A stretch of DNA of 64,000 nt from Pseudoalteromonas shioyasakiensis (GCA_013391845.1 CP058414.1:2342501-2406500), one strand, 5' to 3'; counted from the stretch's first letter, positions 44,931 through 55,192 are shown. Notes: a model not told the origin generated them from the letters alone. Numbers and translations: made by a program.

Positions 44931-46828
44931 TACTTAATCCCTGAGTTAGCAGAGTATCTGAATTTAAGGAAACTCTGCGCTTTATCTAGAATCGCAAATG
45001 CCTCTTTTAGATTTCGTTGCTCAAAAGGAGAAAGCAAATGAGGCTCAAGATCGTTATCAGGTTCTTCATCAAGCTTTTCAATTTGCCATGCTTGGTGCCT
45101 AATTCTGATCATGGCAATATATTCAAGGGCATCACGTAGATCTTGTGCCTTACCCTCGGGCAACAATTTAGCTTCGATAATATCTTCCAAACGCTCGAAT
45201 GAATTTTGTTTGCGGCTACCTACTGCCAGAGCATGTACACGAATAACATCTGATAAAGGCGCAGTTCCACGGCGTTTTAAATTCATTGATCGCTTATGCT
45301 GACCATTGTGCTCTAACACAAAGTCTTTAAAGAAACCTAAAGGCGGTGTTCTATTTCGTGCATTGGCAGCAAGATTAGCCAAGAAACGTTTATTCTTGCG
45401 CCCTTCTGTTGCAATGAATCGCTTAAGCTCATCAGCCCACTTGTTTTTACCGTAAACGCCATCTAAATCAAAAAAGATGGAACTATGTAATAATGCCTGT
45501 GGTTTTGGTTCTGCCATCCAACCGGCAAATTGTTCTTTCCACTGCTCCCGCGTTAAACGCCACTTTTTAAAAGACGCCATAATTTCACCTTCACAGTATT
45601 TATAACCACACTCGGCTAAACCATCACAGACAAAATCAGCTAACTTTTGAAAATAATCGTCGTGTAATTCTTCATTAAAACTATTATCAAGGATAATGGC
45701 ATTATCTTGGTCGGTGACAATTAATTGTTCATCACGAGCCATTGAGCCTAAAGCGATAAAACAATAAGGAACTGGTGGCGGGCCAAATTTTTCTTCGGCT
45801 AAATCAAGCAAACGCTGTTTAAATGTGCGTCCTATCACAGCCATAGCTGTGCCTATCATATGTGAGTTAGCATCTTCATTTACCATGCGCACAAACACAT
45901 TAGGTAGTTGTCTTGCATAGTAAGCTAAATCTTCAATCGATTGCTGAGCTAATATACCTCGCACCAACAATAAGCTACTTTGCGATTCGTAACGTAAAAT
46001 ATCCGATAACGAAATAACACCAATGGGTTTTTTCTTCACAACGACTGGCAGGTGGTGAATGTTATCTCTGAGCATAGCAAGCACAGCTTCAAACACGTAC
46101 GCATTACTATCAAGCAGAACTAAGTCTGTTTGCATAATTTGCTCTGCTGGCGCTTCGTAACTCAAACCTTCAGCAATCACACTGGTACGTAAGTCTCGGT
46201 CAGTAATGATTCCTACCACCTGACCGTCATCATCATCGGGATCATCACTAATTGGTTTATCCGCATCAGTCACTAACACTGAAGATACCGACTCTTGTGT
46301 CATCAATTGTGCAACCATTTGCACAGAGGCACTTTTTGCAACAGTCACTGCATCACGGTGCAGTAGTGACTTCACTTTTGCTGTTGTTAAGTCGTTGCTA
46401 TCCGCTTGTTCAACAATTGCCTGATGAAGGCGCACATTACCATCGGCTTCAAAAAAGTCGGCAAATACTTCGTATTCATCACAGTATTGGTTAAACAACT
46501 TCACATTGATGCAATAAACTAAGGTATCTTCAAGTGCCTTTGCCGGAAAACGCACTTTACGGTTCATAAGAAGACCCATTGAACCAAAAATTCCACCGAT
46601 AGTTAAACGGTTATATAAATCACCATCACGCCGATACATTTCAACGGCACCAGTGCGTATAACAAATAAGTCTGCAATATCATCACCATAATTTAATATT
46701 TCTGTGCCGGCCCGAAAATAGGCTATTTCGACTTGTGATGCGAGTTTATTTACAGCCTCATCAGGTAGATCATCAAAAGGAGCATGATCGGAGAGAAATT
46801 GGGCAATATCAACGTGTTCGGCTTGCAT
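44930..46828 (-). CDS. cNMP-binding/CBS/DUF294 nucleotidyltransferase-like protein
   Basis: The 632-residue protein has a cyclic-nucleotide-binding domain (about 10-125), a CBS pair (about 155-280, with VVGIITDRDLR and LPVVVKKKPIGVISLSD), a DUF294 nucleotidyltransferase-like domain (about 310-450; ALGSMARDEQ, DQDNAIIL), and a C-terminal DUF294 domain (to about 620). The Gly-Ser and Asp-x-Asp motif suggests GlnD-like chemistry, but no activity is established. Family members often pair with a DnaQ-like exonuclease, as here. It may be a cytoplasmic signalling switch sensing nucleotides. Confidence 0.9.
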   Translation of the reverse strand: MQAEHVDIAQFLSDHAPFDDLPDEAVNKLASQVEIAYFRAGTEILNYGDDIADLFVIRTGAVEMYRRDGDLYNRLTIGGIFGSMGLLMNRKVRFPAKALEDTLVYCINVKLFNQYCDEYEVFADFFEADGNVRLHQAIVEQADSNDLTTAKVKSLLHRDAVTVAKSASVQMVAQLMTQESVSSVLVTDADKPISDDPDDDDGQVVGIITDRDLRTSVIAEGLSYEAPAEQIMQTDLVLLDSNAYVFEAVLAMLRDNIHHLPVVVKKKPIGVISLSDILRYESQSSLLLVRGILAQQSIEDLAYYARQLPNVFVRMVNEDANSHMIGTAMAVIGRTFKQRLLDLAEEKFGPPPVPYCFIALGSMARDEQLIVTDQDNAIILDNSFNEELHDDYFQKLADFVCDGLAECGYKYCEGEIMASFKKWRLTREQWKEQFAGWMAEPKPQALLHSSIFFDLDGVYGKNKWADELKRFIATEGRKNKRFLANLAANARNRTPPLGFFKDFVLEHNGQHKRSMNLKRRGTAPLSDVIRVHALAVGSRKQNSFERLEDIIEAKLLPEGKAQDLRDALEYIAMIRIRHQAWQIEKLDEEPDNDLEPHLLSPFEQRNLKEAFAILDKAQSFLKFRYSANSGIK

Positions 46829-46869
46829 ACGCGTACCTAGTTTTAAACATTTGATTTAATTGTGAGGGT

Positions 46870-46903
46870 AATTGGCTATTTTTTCAAAGAAAAATAGCCA
46901 ATT
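46870..46903. terminator. strong hairpin after the RND permease gene
   Basis: AATTGGCTATTTTT / AAAAATAGCCAATT flank a short loop. T and A tracts suit termination on either strand. The permease stop is 9 bases to the right. Confidence 0.75.
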
Positions 46904-46911
46904 TGTTAGGA

Positions 46912-49900
46912 TTAAGCCTTTTCTAACTCTTCAGCAAGAAGTTTCGACTCATCACCTCTTGGTTTTGTGAAGCGCGCTAGACCAAGATAAATAACCGGTG
47001 TTAAATAAAGGGTAAATAACACCGCAAGTGCTAAACCGCCAAACACCACCCATCCAATCGCGTTACGAGCCTCTGCTCCAGCGCCAGTAGATAGAATTAG
47101 TGGTAATGCACCCAGTAAGGTTGAAACCAGTGTCATTGCAATTGGGCGAAGGCGAACTAATGCGGCCTCTTCAACAGCGACTCTTACCGTTCGGCCTTGG
47201 TCACGTAACTGATCAGCAAACTCCACCAGCAATATTGCATTTTTGGCAATCAAGCCAATCAACATCACTAATCCTATTTGCGAGTATATATTTAGTGAGG
47301 TACCTGTTAGATACAAGGCTAAAATGGCTGACGTAATACCAAATGGCACTGTAATCATCACCACTATTGCACTATTAATACTTTCAAACTGCGCCGCAAG
47401 TACCAACAGTACAATTAAAAACGCCAATACATAGGTCATCAATACTTCATTGGCAGTTTCTTCGAAGGTTAATGCTTCACCTTTAAACGCCAAACTAATA
47501 CCAGCAGGTAGAGATTGCTCTGAAATATCACGGATTTTTGTTACCAGCTCAGCAATTGTAACACCCTCTGGCATTTCCATACTTAGCTCAATAGCACGAC
47601 GCTGTGCATGGCGCTCTAGCTCTGCAGCCACACCTTCTTCTGTGATAGTCGCAACGCTACTAAGAGGCACTAACTGACCGTTACGACCGCCAACATACAA
47701 ATTAGCTAAATCGCTTGGATTAGTGATAGTTTGGTTTTGAGCTTGCAACATGATTGGGATTGATTGATCACCAATATTTAAATCAGCAATATCATCACCA
47801 TTAATTGCAGCTCGTAGCGTTACTGATATATCACTAAGCGAGACACCAAGCTCTTCGGCACGACGTCTATCAATATTGACCCGTAATTGTGGTTGTGACG
47901 GCTGATATGAAATACGCACAGGGGCCACTTCTGGCACTGCCTTTTCAATCTCAGCAGAAAAGTCTTGTGCTGCTTTAAATATCTCAAGATAGTCTTGCCC
48001 TAATAACGCAAGCTCAATACCACCACCTTGACCGCGTAAATTCAAACTATTTGAACCACCTGGGTAACCAGCCGCACCTGGAATATTTCCTAAAGGACCA
48101 CGAATCTTATTGATGATTTCTTGCTGGCTAAAGTGACGTTCGTCCCAATGTTTTAATGGCACGGTGATAAATACAATATTTGGATCCCATTGCCCAACCA
48201 CAGTATAAATAGACTCAATATCACCACTTTCTACATACGGCAGTAAGATATCTTCCATTTGCACCGCTTGCCTGTCCATAAAGTTCAAGCCAACACCATC
48301 AGGACCTCGTGCAAAAATACGAATTTTGCCGCGATCTTCTGTTGGCAATAGTTCGTTATCTAAATTGAAATACAGTGCCCCAGAGCCTGCTGCAACCAAC
48401 AAACACGCAAAAAAGGTTAGCCATGCATGTTGAAGAACTCCGTGTATTGTGCGCTTATATACGGCGGCTAAAACATGGCCAACTTTAGCAAAAGGATGAA
48501 AACCGCCCTGCTTTAATTTCAGTTTTGAAGTTAGTGCAGGTACCAAGGATAAAGCAACAAAACTTGAGATGATAACCGCGCCAGCTAGCACACCACCAAA
48601 CTCTCTAAATAATCGCCCTGCTGTTGAAGGTAAAAAGGCAATAGGCACAAACACCGCAGCTAATACTGCGGTTGTCGCCACAACAGCAAAGAACACCTCG
48701 CGAGTACCAACCACGGCAGCAGCACGACGTCCTAGACCTAAACCACGTTGACGCTGTATGTTTTCACTGACCACAATTGCATCATCAACAATTAGGCCTG
48801 TTGCTAATACTAATGCAAGTAAGGTAAGTATATTAATTGAGAAACCAAGGGCCCAAATCAGTGCTAAAGAGCCAATTAACGCAACAGGTATCGCAAATGC
48901 AGGAACAAGTGTTGCCCGCCAAGAGCCAATAAACACCCAAAGTGTGATCACTACTAATAGTACTGTAAGTAATAGTGAGTTAATTACCTCATCAACTGAG
49001 CTTCTAATAAACTGCGCATCGTCAGAGGTTAAAGTAAACTCCATTTCAGGAAAACGTTCACGCATACGCTCAATTAAAGTGAGCACTTCATCAGAAATTT
49101 CAATGGTATTAGATTGGGCCTGACGAATAATTTCCATGCCAATAACAGGTGTGCCATTGAGCCTGACAAATGAGCGCGGATCTGCTGGACCAAAGTAAAC
49201 AGCAGCGACATCACCAATACGAGTATCATCACGGACAATGATGTCTGCCACTTGCTCTGCAGACACTGACGTTGCATCCGCACGAACAATGACTTGTTGA
49301 TCGCTTGATTTTAAACTACCCGCAGGCACATCAAAGGGAGCTTGACGAAGTACATTAGCAATATCTGGCACCGTAAGGTTAAAGCTGCTGAGCTTAAGCG
49401 GGTCGATACGCACTCTAAGTACCCGTTCACGGTCACCATTTAAGCGAACATCGGCAACCCCAGGAATGGTTAAAAACTGCGGAGCTAAATCAACATCAAC
49501 GCGCTCTGTCAACGCCTCAAGGGACAAACTATCGCTTGATACTGTTAAAGAGACAACCGCTTCTGCATCATTATCGGCTTTAATAATTGATACCCGTTCA
49601 ACTTCTTCGGGTAATTCTCGTTGTACTCGCGCTACCGATTCGCGTGTTTCGTTTGCAGCATCATCTAGATTAACACCGGGGCGAAACTCAACCACAATAC
49701 GGGCATTGTTTTCTTCACTTTGCGCACGAATTGACTTAACACCACTGACCCTAGCAACCGCCCCTTCGAGCTTACTGGTTACTTCGGTATCTACAGTTTC
49801 TGGTGAGCCCCCAGGAAAAGAAGCTGATACAGTAATACGAGGTCTATCAACATCAGGAAGCTCTCGTACTTCAACTCCCGCTATTGCAGCAATACCAGCG

Positions 49901-49992
49901 ATAATAATGAGTAAGTTAAGTACCACAATTAAAACAGGGCGACGTATCGCCATTGATGGTAAGTCTTCCATCATAGGTTGCTGTTTCATCAT
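46912..49992 (-). CDS. RND efflux permease (HAE1 family)
   Basis: The 1026-residue inner-membrane pump exports drugs or lipophilic compounds by proton antiport, together with a periplasmic adaptor and an outer-membrane channel. It has the RND pattern of one helix, a large periplasmic loop, six helices, a second loop and five helices. The proton-relay region lies in TM4 (LVLATGLIVDDAIVVSEN, with paired Asp). The ATG overlaps the adaptor stop codon by one base (TAATG). No outer-membrane channel gene is linked, so TolC is probably supplied elsewhere. Substrates unknown. Confidence 0.95.
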   Translation of the reverse strand: MMKQQPMMEDLPSMAIRRPVLIVVLNLLIIIAGIAAIAGVEVRELPDVDRPRITVSASFPGGSPETVDTEVTSKLEGAVARVSGVKSIRAQSEENNARIVVEFRPGVNLDDAANETRESVARVQRELPEEVERVSIIKADNDAEAVVSLTVSSDSLSLEALTERVDVDLAPQFLTIPGVADVRLNGDRERVLRVRIDPLKLSSFNLTVPDIANVLRQAPFDVPAGSLKSSDQQVIVRADATSVSAEQVADIIVRDDTRIGDVAAVYFGPADPRSFVRLNGTPVIGMEIIRQAQSNTIEISDEVLTLIERMRERFPEMEFTLTSDDAQFIRSSVDEVINSLLLTVLLVVITLWVFIGSWRATLVPAFAIPVALIGSLALIWALGFSINILTLLALVLATGLIVDDAIVVSENIQRQRGLGLGRRAAAVVGTREVFFAVVATTAVLAAVFVPIAFLPSTAGRLFREFGGVLAGAVIISSFVALSLVPALTSKLKLKQGGFHPFAKVGHVLAAVYKRTIHGVLQHAWLTFFACLLVAAGSGALYFNLDNELLPTEDRGKIRIFARGPDGVGLNFMDRQAVQMEDILLPYVESGDIESIYTVVGQWDPNIVFITVPLKHWDERHFSQQEIINKIRGPLGNIPGAAGYPGGSNSLNLRGQGGGIELALLGQDYLEIFKAAQDFSAEIEKAVPEVAPVRISYQPSQPQLRVNIDRRRAEELGVSLSDISVTLRAAINGDDIADLNIGDQSIPIMLQAQNQTITNPSDLANLYVGGRNGQLVPLSSVATITEEGVAAELERHAQRRAIELSMEMPEGVTIAELVTKIRDISEQSLPAGISLAFKGEALTFEETANEVLMTYVLAFLIVLLVLAAQFESINSAIVVMITVPFGITSAILALYLTGTSLNIYSQIGLVMLIGLIAKNAILLVEFADQLRDQGRTVRVAVEEAALVRLRPIAMTLVSTLLGALPLILSTGAGAEARNAIGWVVFGGLALAVLFTLYLTPVIYLGLARFTKPRGDESKLLAEELEKA

Positions 49993-51008
49993 TACTCCTT
50001 GGCTAGCTTAATTTCATTAATGAAATTAAGCTCTTGATTAGGTCTAAGGCGTTGAACCCCTTCAGTTACCAGTAAGTCGCCTTCTTTTAAGCCTCCGGAG
50101 ACTAATAAACGCCCAGCTAAACGCTGCTCAATTTTTACATCAACGCGGGTTGCTTTATTATCAACACTCTTCCAAACATAAGGGCCTGCAGCTCACCACA
50201 TCATCGCTGCTTCTGGTACTACGGCAAGCTCTTCACCTAGAATATTTATATGTACACGGAAGCTCATACCCGGCATAAACTGTTGATCATTATTATCAAG
50301 CTTAGCTTTTGTTCTGAGTGTGCGGGTTTGTGCATTGATACGTGAATCAAGCTCTGCCACCTTAGCCGTGTAAGTTTCATCGCCTAACCAAGGCACCACT
50401 TCGACTGCTGATTTTTGTTTGAGCACAGACACAGCTGCCTCTGGGGCATTAAAATTAATATAAAGCGCTGAAATATCATCGATGGTAGCGATGGCTGTTT
50501 GGGTTGTGATCCTGTCGCCCACTTCGACGTCAGTTAAGCCCATAACACCGCTAAATGGAGCGCGAACTTCACGGTCTTCACGCTCTGTTTTTGCTTGCAT
50601 TAACTTCACTTTTGCAAGCTCATAAAGCGTTTTGGCATCATCTAAATCACTTTGCGGTACCGCACCACGGGAATGGCTTTCCTCAAGCCTTTTCATGGTG
50701 CGCTCAGCATCTTTTAAAGTAATTTCAGCTTCCATCAGCGCAGCTTTTTGTCTGCGCGAATCAAGCTCTAATAGTAAGTCACCTTTGGCAACCTTATCGC
50801 CGGGCTTGAAGTAAACAGCAGTGACTCTATCCCCAACAGCTGGGTAAAGTGTTACAGAATGAATAGCTTCAGCATTACCCACAGCTTTTATCTGTTGTTT
50901 AGACTTTTCAACAGACACTGATTCTACAACTACATTAGCCGCCTCAGCGACAGAAACACAACTAATACAGGCAATTAAAGTCCATGTATGTAATTTGCCA
51001 ATTGTCAA
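49992..51008 (-). pseudogene. RND periplasmic adaptor with in-frame UGA
   Basis: The membrane-fusion partner of the RND permease. From the signal peptide (1-23) the frame runs through the lipoyl/coiled-coil region (KPGDKVAKGDLLLELDSRR to APFSGVMGLTDVEVGDRI) and the beta-barrel domain to VVPEAAMMW, then a TGA at 50193-50195 (codon 272). The same frame continues with AAGPYVWKSV and GDLLVTEGVQRLRP to a TAA overlapping the permease ATG. The whole 1017 bases (339 codons) are otherwise in frame. Loss of the C-terminal membrane-proximal domain would probably disable the pump. A sequencing error cannot be excluded. Confidence 0.88.
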
Positions 51009-51139
51009 AATTTCACCTAAATAAGAATCGTTTTAATTGTTACGAAGTGTAACAGCTTTGTGATCAATAAAAAGCTGACTTCGTTTAATAAACAATTAGC
51101 CAAGGTGAAATAGACGACGCGCTCTCGCGTGTTTATTAA

Positions 51140-51568
51140 TTAGAAACGGCAATGTAATGAATCTGTTTCTTTTACATGTGCTTCACTGGCAACGGTTACC
51201 TCAACACATCCAGATGCACTATTTAATTGTTCCTTTTGAATAAGCGTAAAATTCCCTTCTTGCTCTGATCTTAAAGAATATTCAAAGGCATCATTACTAC
51301 CTTCTGATATCGCAGTCACTATGCCGCCAACAAGCGCCCCAGCAATAGCGCCTGCAATCATATCTTCGTGGTTACCATCTAACTGATCAACAATGCCTAT
51401 AGTAGAACCTGCAGCAATCCCTGTTTTAACGTTGGATGACAATTTAACAGGTTGCACTGACATGACTTTTGCGTAAAAGCGTTTGATCATTACATTTTGG
51501 TCTGCTCTATCAACACCTTGCGAGGCACAACCTCCTAGAAATAGTAAACCTAGTAGTAATTTCTTCAT
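51140..51568 (-). CDS. glycine-zipper outer-membrane lipoprotein (SlyB-like)
   Basis: The 142-residue protein has a lipoprotein signal with lipobox LGGC (Cys about 14) and a glycine-rich zipper helix IAGAIAGALVGGIVTAI (about 69-85), the hallmark of SlyB/Rick-17kDa-type proteins. Two C-terminal Cys may form a disulfide. SlyB is a stress-induced outer-membrane lipoprotein, and the same location is likely here. Confidence 0.8.
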   Translation of the reverse strand: MKKLLLGLLFLGGCASQGVDRADQNVMIKRFYAKVMSVQPVKLSSNVKTGIAAGSTIGIVDQLDGNHEDMIAGAIAGALVGGIVTAISEGSNDAFEYSLRSEQEGNFTLIQKEQLNSASGCVEVTVASEAHVKETDSLHCRF

Positions 51569-51676
51569 TGTTTTCTCACCCCATCAGTTTAAAGCTTAAG
51601 TAAGATACTATTCCTGATATAAGTTAGAGACTGTTTAAGATGTGTAAGAAACTGTATGTGGCTAATATACGAGCAT

Positions 51677-51708
51677 AAAAAAACCCCAGACAGTGCTGAG
51701 GTTTTTAT
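51677..51708 (-). terminator. terminator of trhO
   Basis: On the minus strand AAAACCTCAG pairs with CTGGGGTTTT (one mismatch), followed by a T tract, 20 bases after the trhO stop. Confidence 0.8.
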
Positions 51709-51727
51709 CAATTCAAAAAGCTAAGAA

Positions 51728-52735
51728 TTACTGTTGGCGCTGTGCTTCTTTTTGCGCTTTTTTAGCTTCTTTACGCTTACGCAGAACTTCTTGCGCTTCG
51801 TTACCGATATGGCCTTCACCGCGAGCTTGTGCTAATTCGATTTGCTTTTGACGCTCAGCAAAACGTGCACGTTGCTCTTCTGTAAGGCTGTCGTGACAGT
51901 GATGACACGAAACACCTTCCATGTATTCAGGCTTTTGCTTTTCTTCTTCAGTGATAGGCATACGACACGCATGACATTGGTCGTAAGAACCTTTTTGTAA
52001 ATCGTGATTTACTGCAACACGGTTATCAAATACAAAACACTCACCTTCCCACATAGTTTCTTCCTTTGGTACTTCTTCTAAGTACTTAAGAATACCGCCC
52101 TCAAGGTGGAATACTTCGTCAAAGCCTTGCTCTTTCATGTATGCAGTTGATTTTTCGCAGCGAATACCACCGGTACAGAACATCGCCACTTTCTTGTGCT
52201 TTTCTGGGTCTAGGTTTTCTTTCGCCCAAGCTGGGAATTCGCGGAACGTTTTGGTGTTTGGATCAACCGCATTTTGGAAAGTACCGATCTCAATTTCGTA
52301 ATCGTTACGCGTATCGATAAGAATCACTTCAGGGTCTGAAATTAATGCATTCCAGTCAGCTGGTTTTACGTATGTACCCACTACTTCACGTGGGTCGATA
52401 CCTTCAACACCCATAGTTACAATTTCTTTTTTCAGTTTTACCTTAGTACGGTAGAACGGGCATTCGTCATCGTAAGACTCTTTTGTCACGATGTTATCTA
52501 GGTTTGGTTGTGAATCTAACCATGCAAGTAGGTTATCGATACCTTCACGCTTAGCAGAAACAGTACCGTTGATACCTTCAGCCGCAAGTAACAAAGTACC
52601 GCGTACTTCATTGTCTTCCATCACTTTAAGTAATGGTTGGCGAATCGCTTCAAAATCAGGAAGGGCTACAAATTTGTATAGTGCGCAAACAACAAAGTGC
52701 TCGCTAGTTACATTGTCTTTATGAACAGCAGTCAT
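51728..52735 (-). CDS. trhO: tRNA uridine-34 hydroxylase
   Basis: TrhO (YceA, 335 residues) catalyses oxygen-dependent hydroxylation of uridine 34 in tRNA, leading to 5-hydroxy- and then cmo5U-type modifications. It has the N-terminal acylphosphatase-like part and a rhodanese domain (about 130-230) with active-site Cys in [13 protein letters not shown] zinc-ribbon CHACRMP..CHHC segment follows, then a basic coiled-coil tail. Length matches E. coli TrhO (about 350). Divergent from the helicase gene. Confidence 0.92.
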   Translation of the reverse strand: MTAVHKDNVTSEHFVVCALYKFVALPDFEAIRQPLLKVMEDNEVRGTLLLAAEGINGTVSAKREGIDNLLAWLDSQPNLDNIVTKESYDDECPFYRTKVKLKKEIVTMGVEGIDPREVVGTYVKPADWNALISDPEVILIDTRNDYEIEIGTFQNAVDPNTKTFREFPAWAKENLDPEKHKKVAMFCTGGIRCEKSTAYMKEQGFDEVFHLEGGILKYLEEVPKEETMWEGECFVFDNRVAVNHDLQKGSYDQCHACRMPITEEEKQKPEYMEGVSCHHCHDSLTEEQRARFAERQKQIELAQARGEGHIGNEAQEVLRKRKEAKKAQKEAQRQQ

Positions 52736-52889
52736 GGTTTTACCTTTTGCTTTAAATGCCCATGTTGGGCGTTAACCGAATCGCAAATCCGGCGCATTGA
52801 GGGCGCGTATTTTACGCGAATTAGCGATAATTGCAAAAACTGATGCGAAATAGCTGTGTTTTTACTGTCTCCTAGTAAGGCAAGTGCGT

Positions 52890-52895
52890 TATAAT
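52890..52895 (+). promoter_or_regulatory. -10 box upstream of the DEAD-box gene
   Basis: A consensus TATAAT, with no clear -35 box. It shows that transcription starts near 52902, so a GTG at 52884 cannot be the translation start. Confidence 0.55.
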
Positions 52896-52934
52896 GAACA
52901 GGATTTACAAATTTTGCTCATCGGAGATTACGCA

Positions 52935-54260
52935 TTGCACTTTACTGAACTTGGGATTGATACACGCCTCGAAAAACAACTAGCGCATCAAGGCATCACC
53001 CAGCCCACTGACATTCAAGCTCACGCGGTACCTACAGCTATCGCAGGCCATGATATTTTTGCACAGTCAAAAACAGGATCGGGCAAAACGCTGGCGTTTT
53101 TATTACCTGCTGTACAGCGCGTAATGAAACAAAAAGCTCTCAGTAAACGCGACCCTCGCGTTTTAATCGTTGCGCCTACCCGCGAATTAGCAACCCAAGT
53201 ATACAGCCAATTAAGATTATTAATTGCTGGCACAAATATTAGTGCGGTAAAAGTACTCGGTGGTGAAAACTTTAATGACCAAATTAAAGCACTTCGTAAA
53301 GACCCTCATTTTGTAGTGGCAACTCCGGGGCGTTTAGCTGACCATTTAAGTCAACGCTCATTACAGCTTTCAGGCTTAGAGCTTTTAATTTTTGATGAAG
53401 CCGACCGTATTTTAGATTTAGGCTTTACCGAGCAAGTTAAAATGATCAACGAGCTTGCTGATCACCGCTTGCGTCAAACGTTATTGTTCTCAGCAACCCT
53501 TGACCATGCACAAGTTGATGCCCTGTCACGCAACTTATTACGTTCACCAAAACAAATATTGTTAAGTGCCTCAAACGAGCAACATAGTGACATTACTCAG
53601 CAACTTTATTTAGCTGATCACTTAGATCACAAAGAAGCCCTACTTGAGCACTTTGTAAAACAAGACAATGTTGGTCAGTGTATTATTTTCACCGCAACAC
53701 GTGCCGACACTCAGCGTTTAAGCCAACTTTTAAATGATAAAGGCTTTAAAGCGCAGGCGCTTGCGGGTGACTTAACACAGGCTAAGCGCCTTGAAATCAT
53801 GGATGCCTTTAGCCGTGAAAACTTCAAAATTTTGATCACTACCGATGTTGCATCACGTGGTCTTGATTTATTAAGCGTGACCCACGTTATTAACTTTGAC
53901 CTACCAAAACATGCCGAAGAATATGTGCATCGTATTGGTCGTACAGGTCGCGCAGGCTTTAAAGGTACTGCCATTTCATTAGTTGGCCCGAAAGATTGGC
54001 CAAGCTACAAAGCAATTAAAGCATTTTTAAATGATGAATTAAGCTTTTTCACCGTTGACGGCCTTGTTGGTAAATTTAAAGGTCTGCGTGAGAAAAAACC
54101 AAACACAGTTTGGAAAAAAGCAGAGAAAAAAGTGGCTGCTAAACCTGCTAAACCAAAACGCAAAGCAGCCCCTAAGAAGCCAAAAGCCCCTATTCAAGCA
54201 CCAATTGATGTAGATGGTTTTGCTCCAATGCGCCGTAAGAAAAAGCCAGAACAGGAATAA
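52935..54260 (+). CDS. DEAD-box ATP-dependent RNA helicase
   Basis: The 441-residue helicase has the Q motif region (ITQPTDIQAHAVP), Walker A SKTGSGKT, PTRELA, TPGRL, FDEADRILD (DEAD), SAT, and HRIGRTGRAG. The C-terminal tail is very basic (lysine-rich, about 400-441), like RhlE/SrmB relatives. It is cytoplasmic and acts in RNA unwinding, possibly ribosome assembly. The start is TTG at 52935, eight bases after GGAGA, because the promoter -10 box lies at 52890 and the upstream GTG would precede it. The CvfB-like gene starts 2 bases later. Confidence 0.9.
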   Translation: MHFTELGIDTRLEKQLAHQGITQPTDIQAHAVPTAIAGHDIFAQSKTGSGKTLAFLLPAVQRVMKQKALSKRDPRVLIVAPTRELATQVYSQLRLLIAGTNISAVKVLGGENFNDQIKALRKDPHFVVATPGRLADHLSQRSLQLSGLELLIFDEADRILDLGFTEQVKMINELADHRLRQTLLFSATLDHAQVDALSRNLLRSPKQILLSASNEQHSDITQQLYLADHLDHKEALLEHFVKQDNVGQCIIFTATRADTQRLSQLLNDKGFKAQALAGDLTQAKRLEIMDAFSRENFKILITTDVASRGLDLLSVTHVINFDLPKHAEEYVHRIGRTGRAGFKGTAISLVGPKDWPSYKAIKAFLNDELSFFTVDGLVGKFKGLREKKPNTVWKKAEKKVAAKPAKPKRKAAPKKPKAPIQAPIDVDGFAPMRRKKKPEQE

Positions 54261-54262
54261 CA

Positions 54263-55093
54263 ATGAGTATTTTAGGAACCACACAAACCCTTTTCGTTAA
54301 CGAAATATCTAACGAAGGTGCTTATTTAGATGGCCGTGATTTAGGCGAAGTATTCTTACCAAGCAAAGAAATTGACTACGATCTAGAAGCTGGCGACAGC
54401 GTGCAAGTATTCATCTACTTAGATCATGCAGGTCACCCAACCGGCACCACAAAAAAACCATTGGCTGAGGTAGGCGAATTTGCCCTACTACGTGTTAAAG
54501 CGATTAATAGCACCGGTGCGTTTATGGATTGGGGCCTCGAAAAAGACGTACTAGCACCATACAACGAACAAAAGCCAAAAATGAAAGACGGCTTTTCGTA
54601 TCTTGTACGTTTGTACCTAGATAACGCCAGCCAACGTATTTGTGCATCGAGCAACTTTAATAAGTTTTTATCGAAAGATGAGCCAACTTACTCTGTAATG
54701 GAAGAAGTTGACTTAATCGTTGCCGGTAAAACAGACCTAGGCTACAAAGTACTTGTAAACGAAGCTCACATTGGCGTTGTTTACTACAACACGGTATTTA
54801 AAAAGCTGTTTGTTGGCCAGCGCTTAAAAGGCTTTATTCAAAAAGTACGTGAAGACGGCAAAATCGATGTACTACTTGAAAAGCCAGGTATGGGTAAAGT
54901 AAACGACTTAGGCGAAAAAATCTTAGATAAATTAAAAGCCGAAGGCGGCGTACTTCACCTAGGTGATAAGTCAGACCCTGAAGCAATTAAAAAGACTTTC
55001 TCAACCAGTAAAGCAAACTACAAAAAAGCCATTGGCGGTTTGTTTAAGCAAGGTTTAATTGATATTGAAGCAACATCGATTAGATTGAAATAA
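54263..55093 (+). CDS. CvfB/YitL family S1-domain RNA-binding protein
   Basis: The 276-residue protein has several S1-like beta-barrel modules (about 5-65, 70-130, 145-210) and a C-terminal winged helix (about 215-275, KSDPEAIKKTFSTSKANYKKAIGGLFKQG). CvfB homologues bind RNA and influence virulence gene expression in Staphylococcus aureus, and the family is widespread. It starts 2 bases after the helicase stop, so the two RNA-related genes form an operon ending in a terminator. Confidence 0.88.
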   Translation: MSILGTTQTLFVNEISNEGAYLDGRDLGEVFLPSKEIDYDLEAGDSVQVFIYLDHAGHPTGTTKKPLAEVGEFALLRVKAINSTGAFMDWGLEKDVLAPYNEQKPKMKDGFSYLVRLYLDNASQRICASSNFNKFLSKDEPTYSVMEEVDLIVAGKTDLGYKVLVNEAHIGVVYYNTVFKKLFVGQRLKGFIQKVREDGKIDVLLEKPGMGKVNDLGEKILDKLKAEGGVLHLGDKSDPEAIKKTFSTSKANYKKAIGGLFKQGLIDIEATSIRLK

Positions 55094-55095
55094 GT

Positions 55096-55137
55096 TGCGA
55101 GCCACGAGCTACGAGTTACGAGCTACGAGCTACGAGC
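55096..55137. repeat. heptanucleotide tandem repeat (TACGAGC)
   Basis: Six back-to-back 7-base units: TGCGAGC, CACGAGC, TACGAGT, and three copies of TACGAGC. It lies in the 3' untranslated region between the CvfB-like stop and its terminator, and so may vary in copy number. Confidence 0.85.
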
Positions 55138-55160
55138 TAACAAGATCATTGATATATGAA

Positions 55161-55192
55161 AAAGAGTAAAGTGAAAGCTTTACTCTTTTTTT
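55161..55192 (+). terminator. terminator of the helicase-CvfB operon
   Basis: AAAGAGTAAAG / CTTTACTCTTT with a 6-base loop, followed by further T residues. Confidence 0.85.

Noticed and set aside
50150..50240. Selenocysteine decoding of the adaptor UGA
   Set aside because: No SECIS-like hairpin follows the TGA and adaptors of this family have no selenocysteine or Cys at the position.
55096..55137. CRISPR-like array
   Set aside because: Units are seven bases and contiguous with no spacers.
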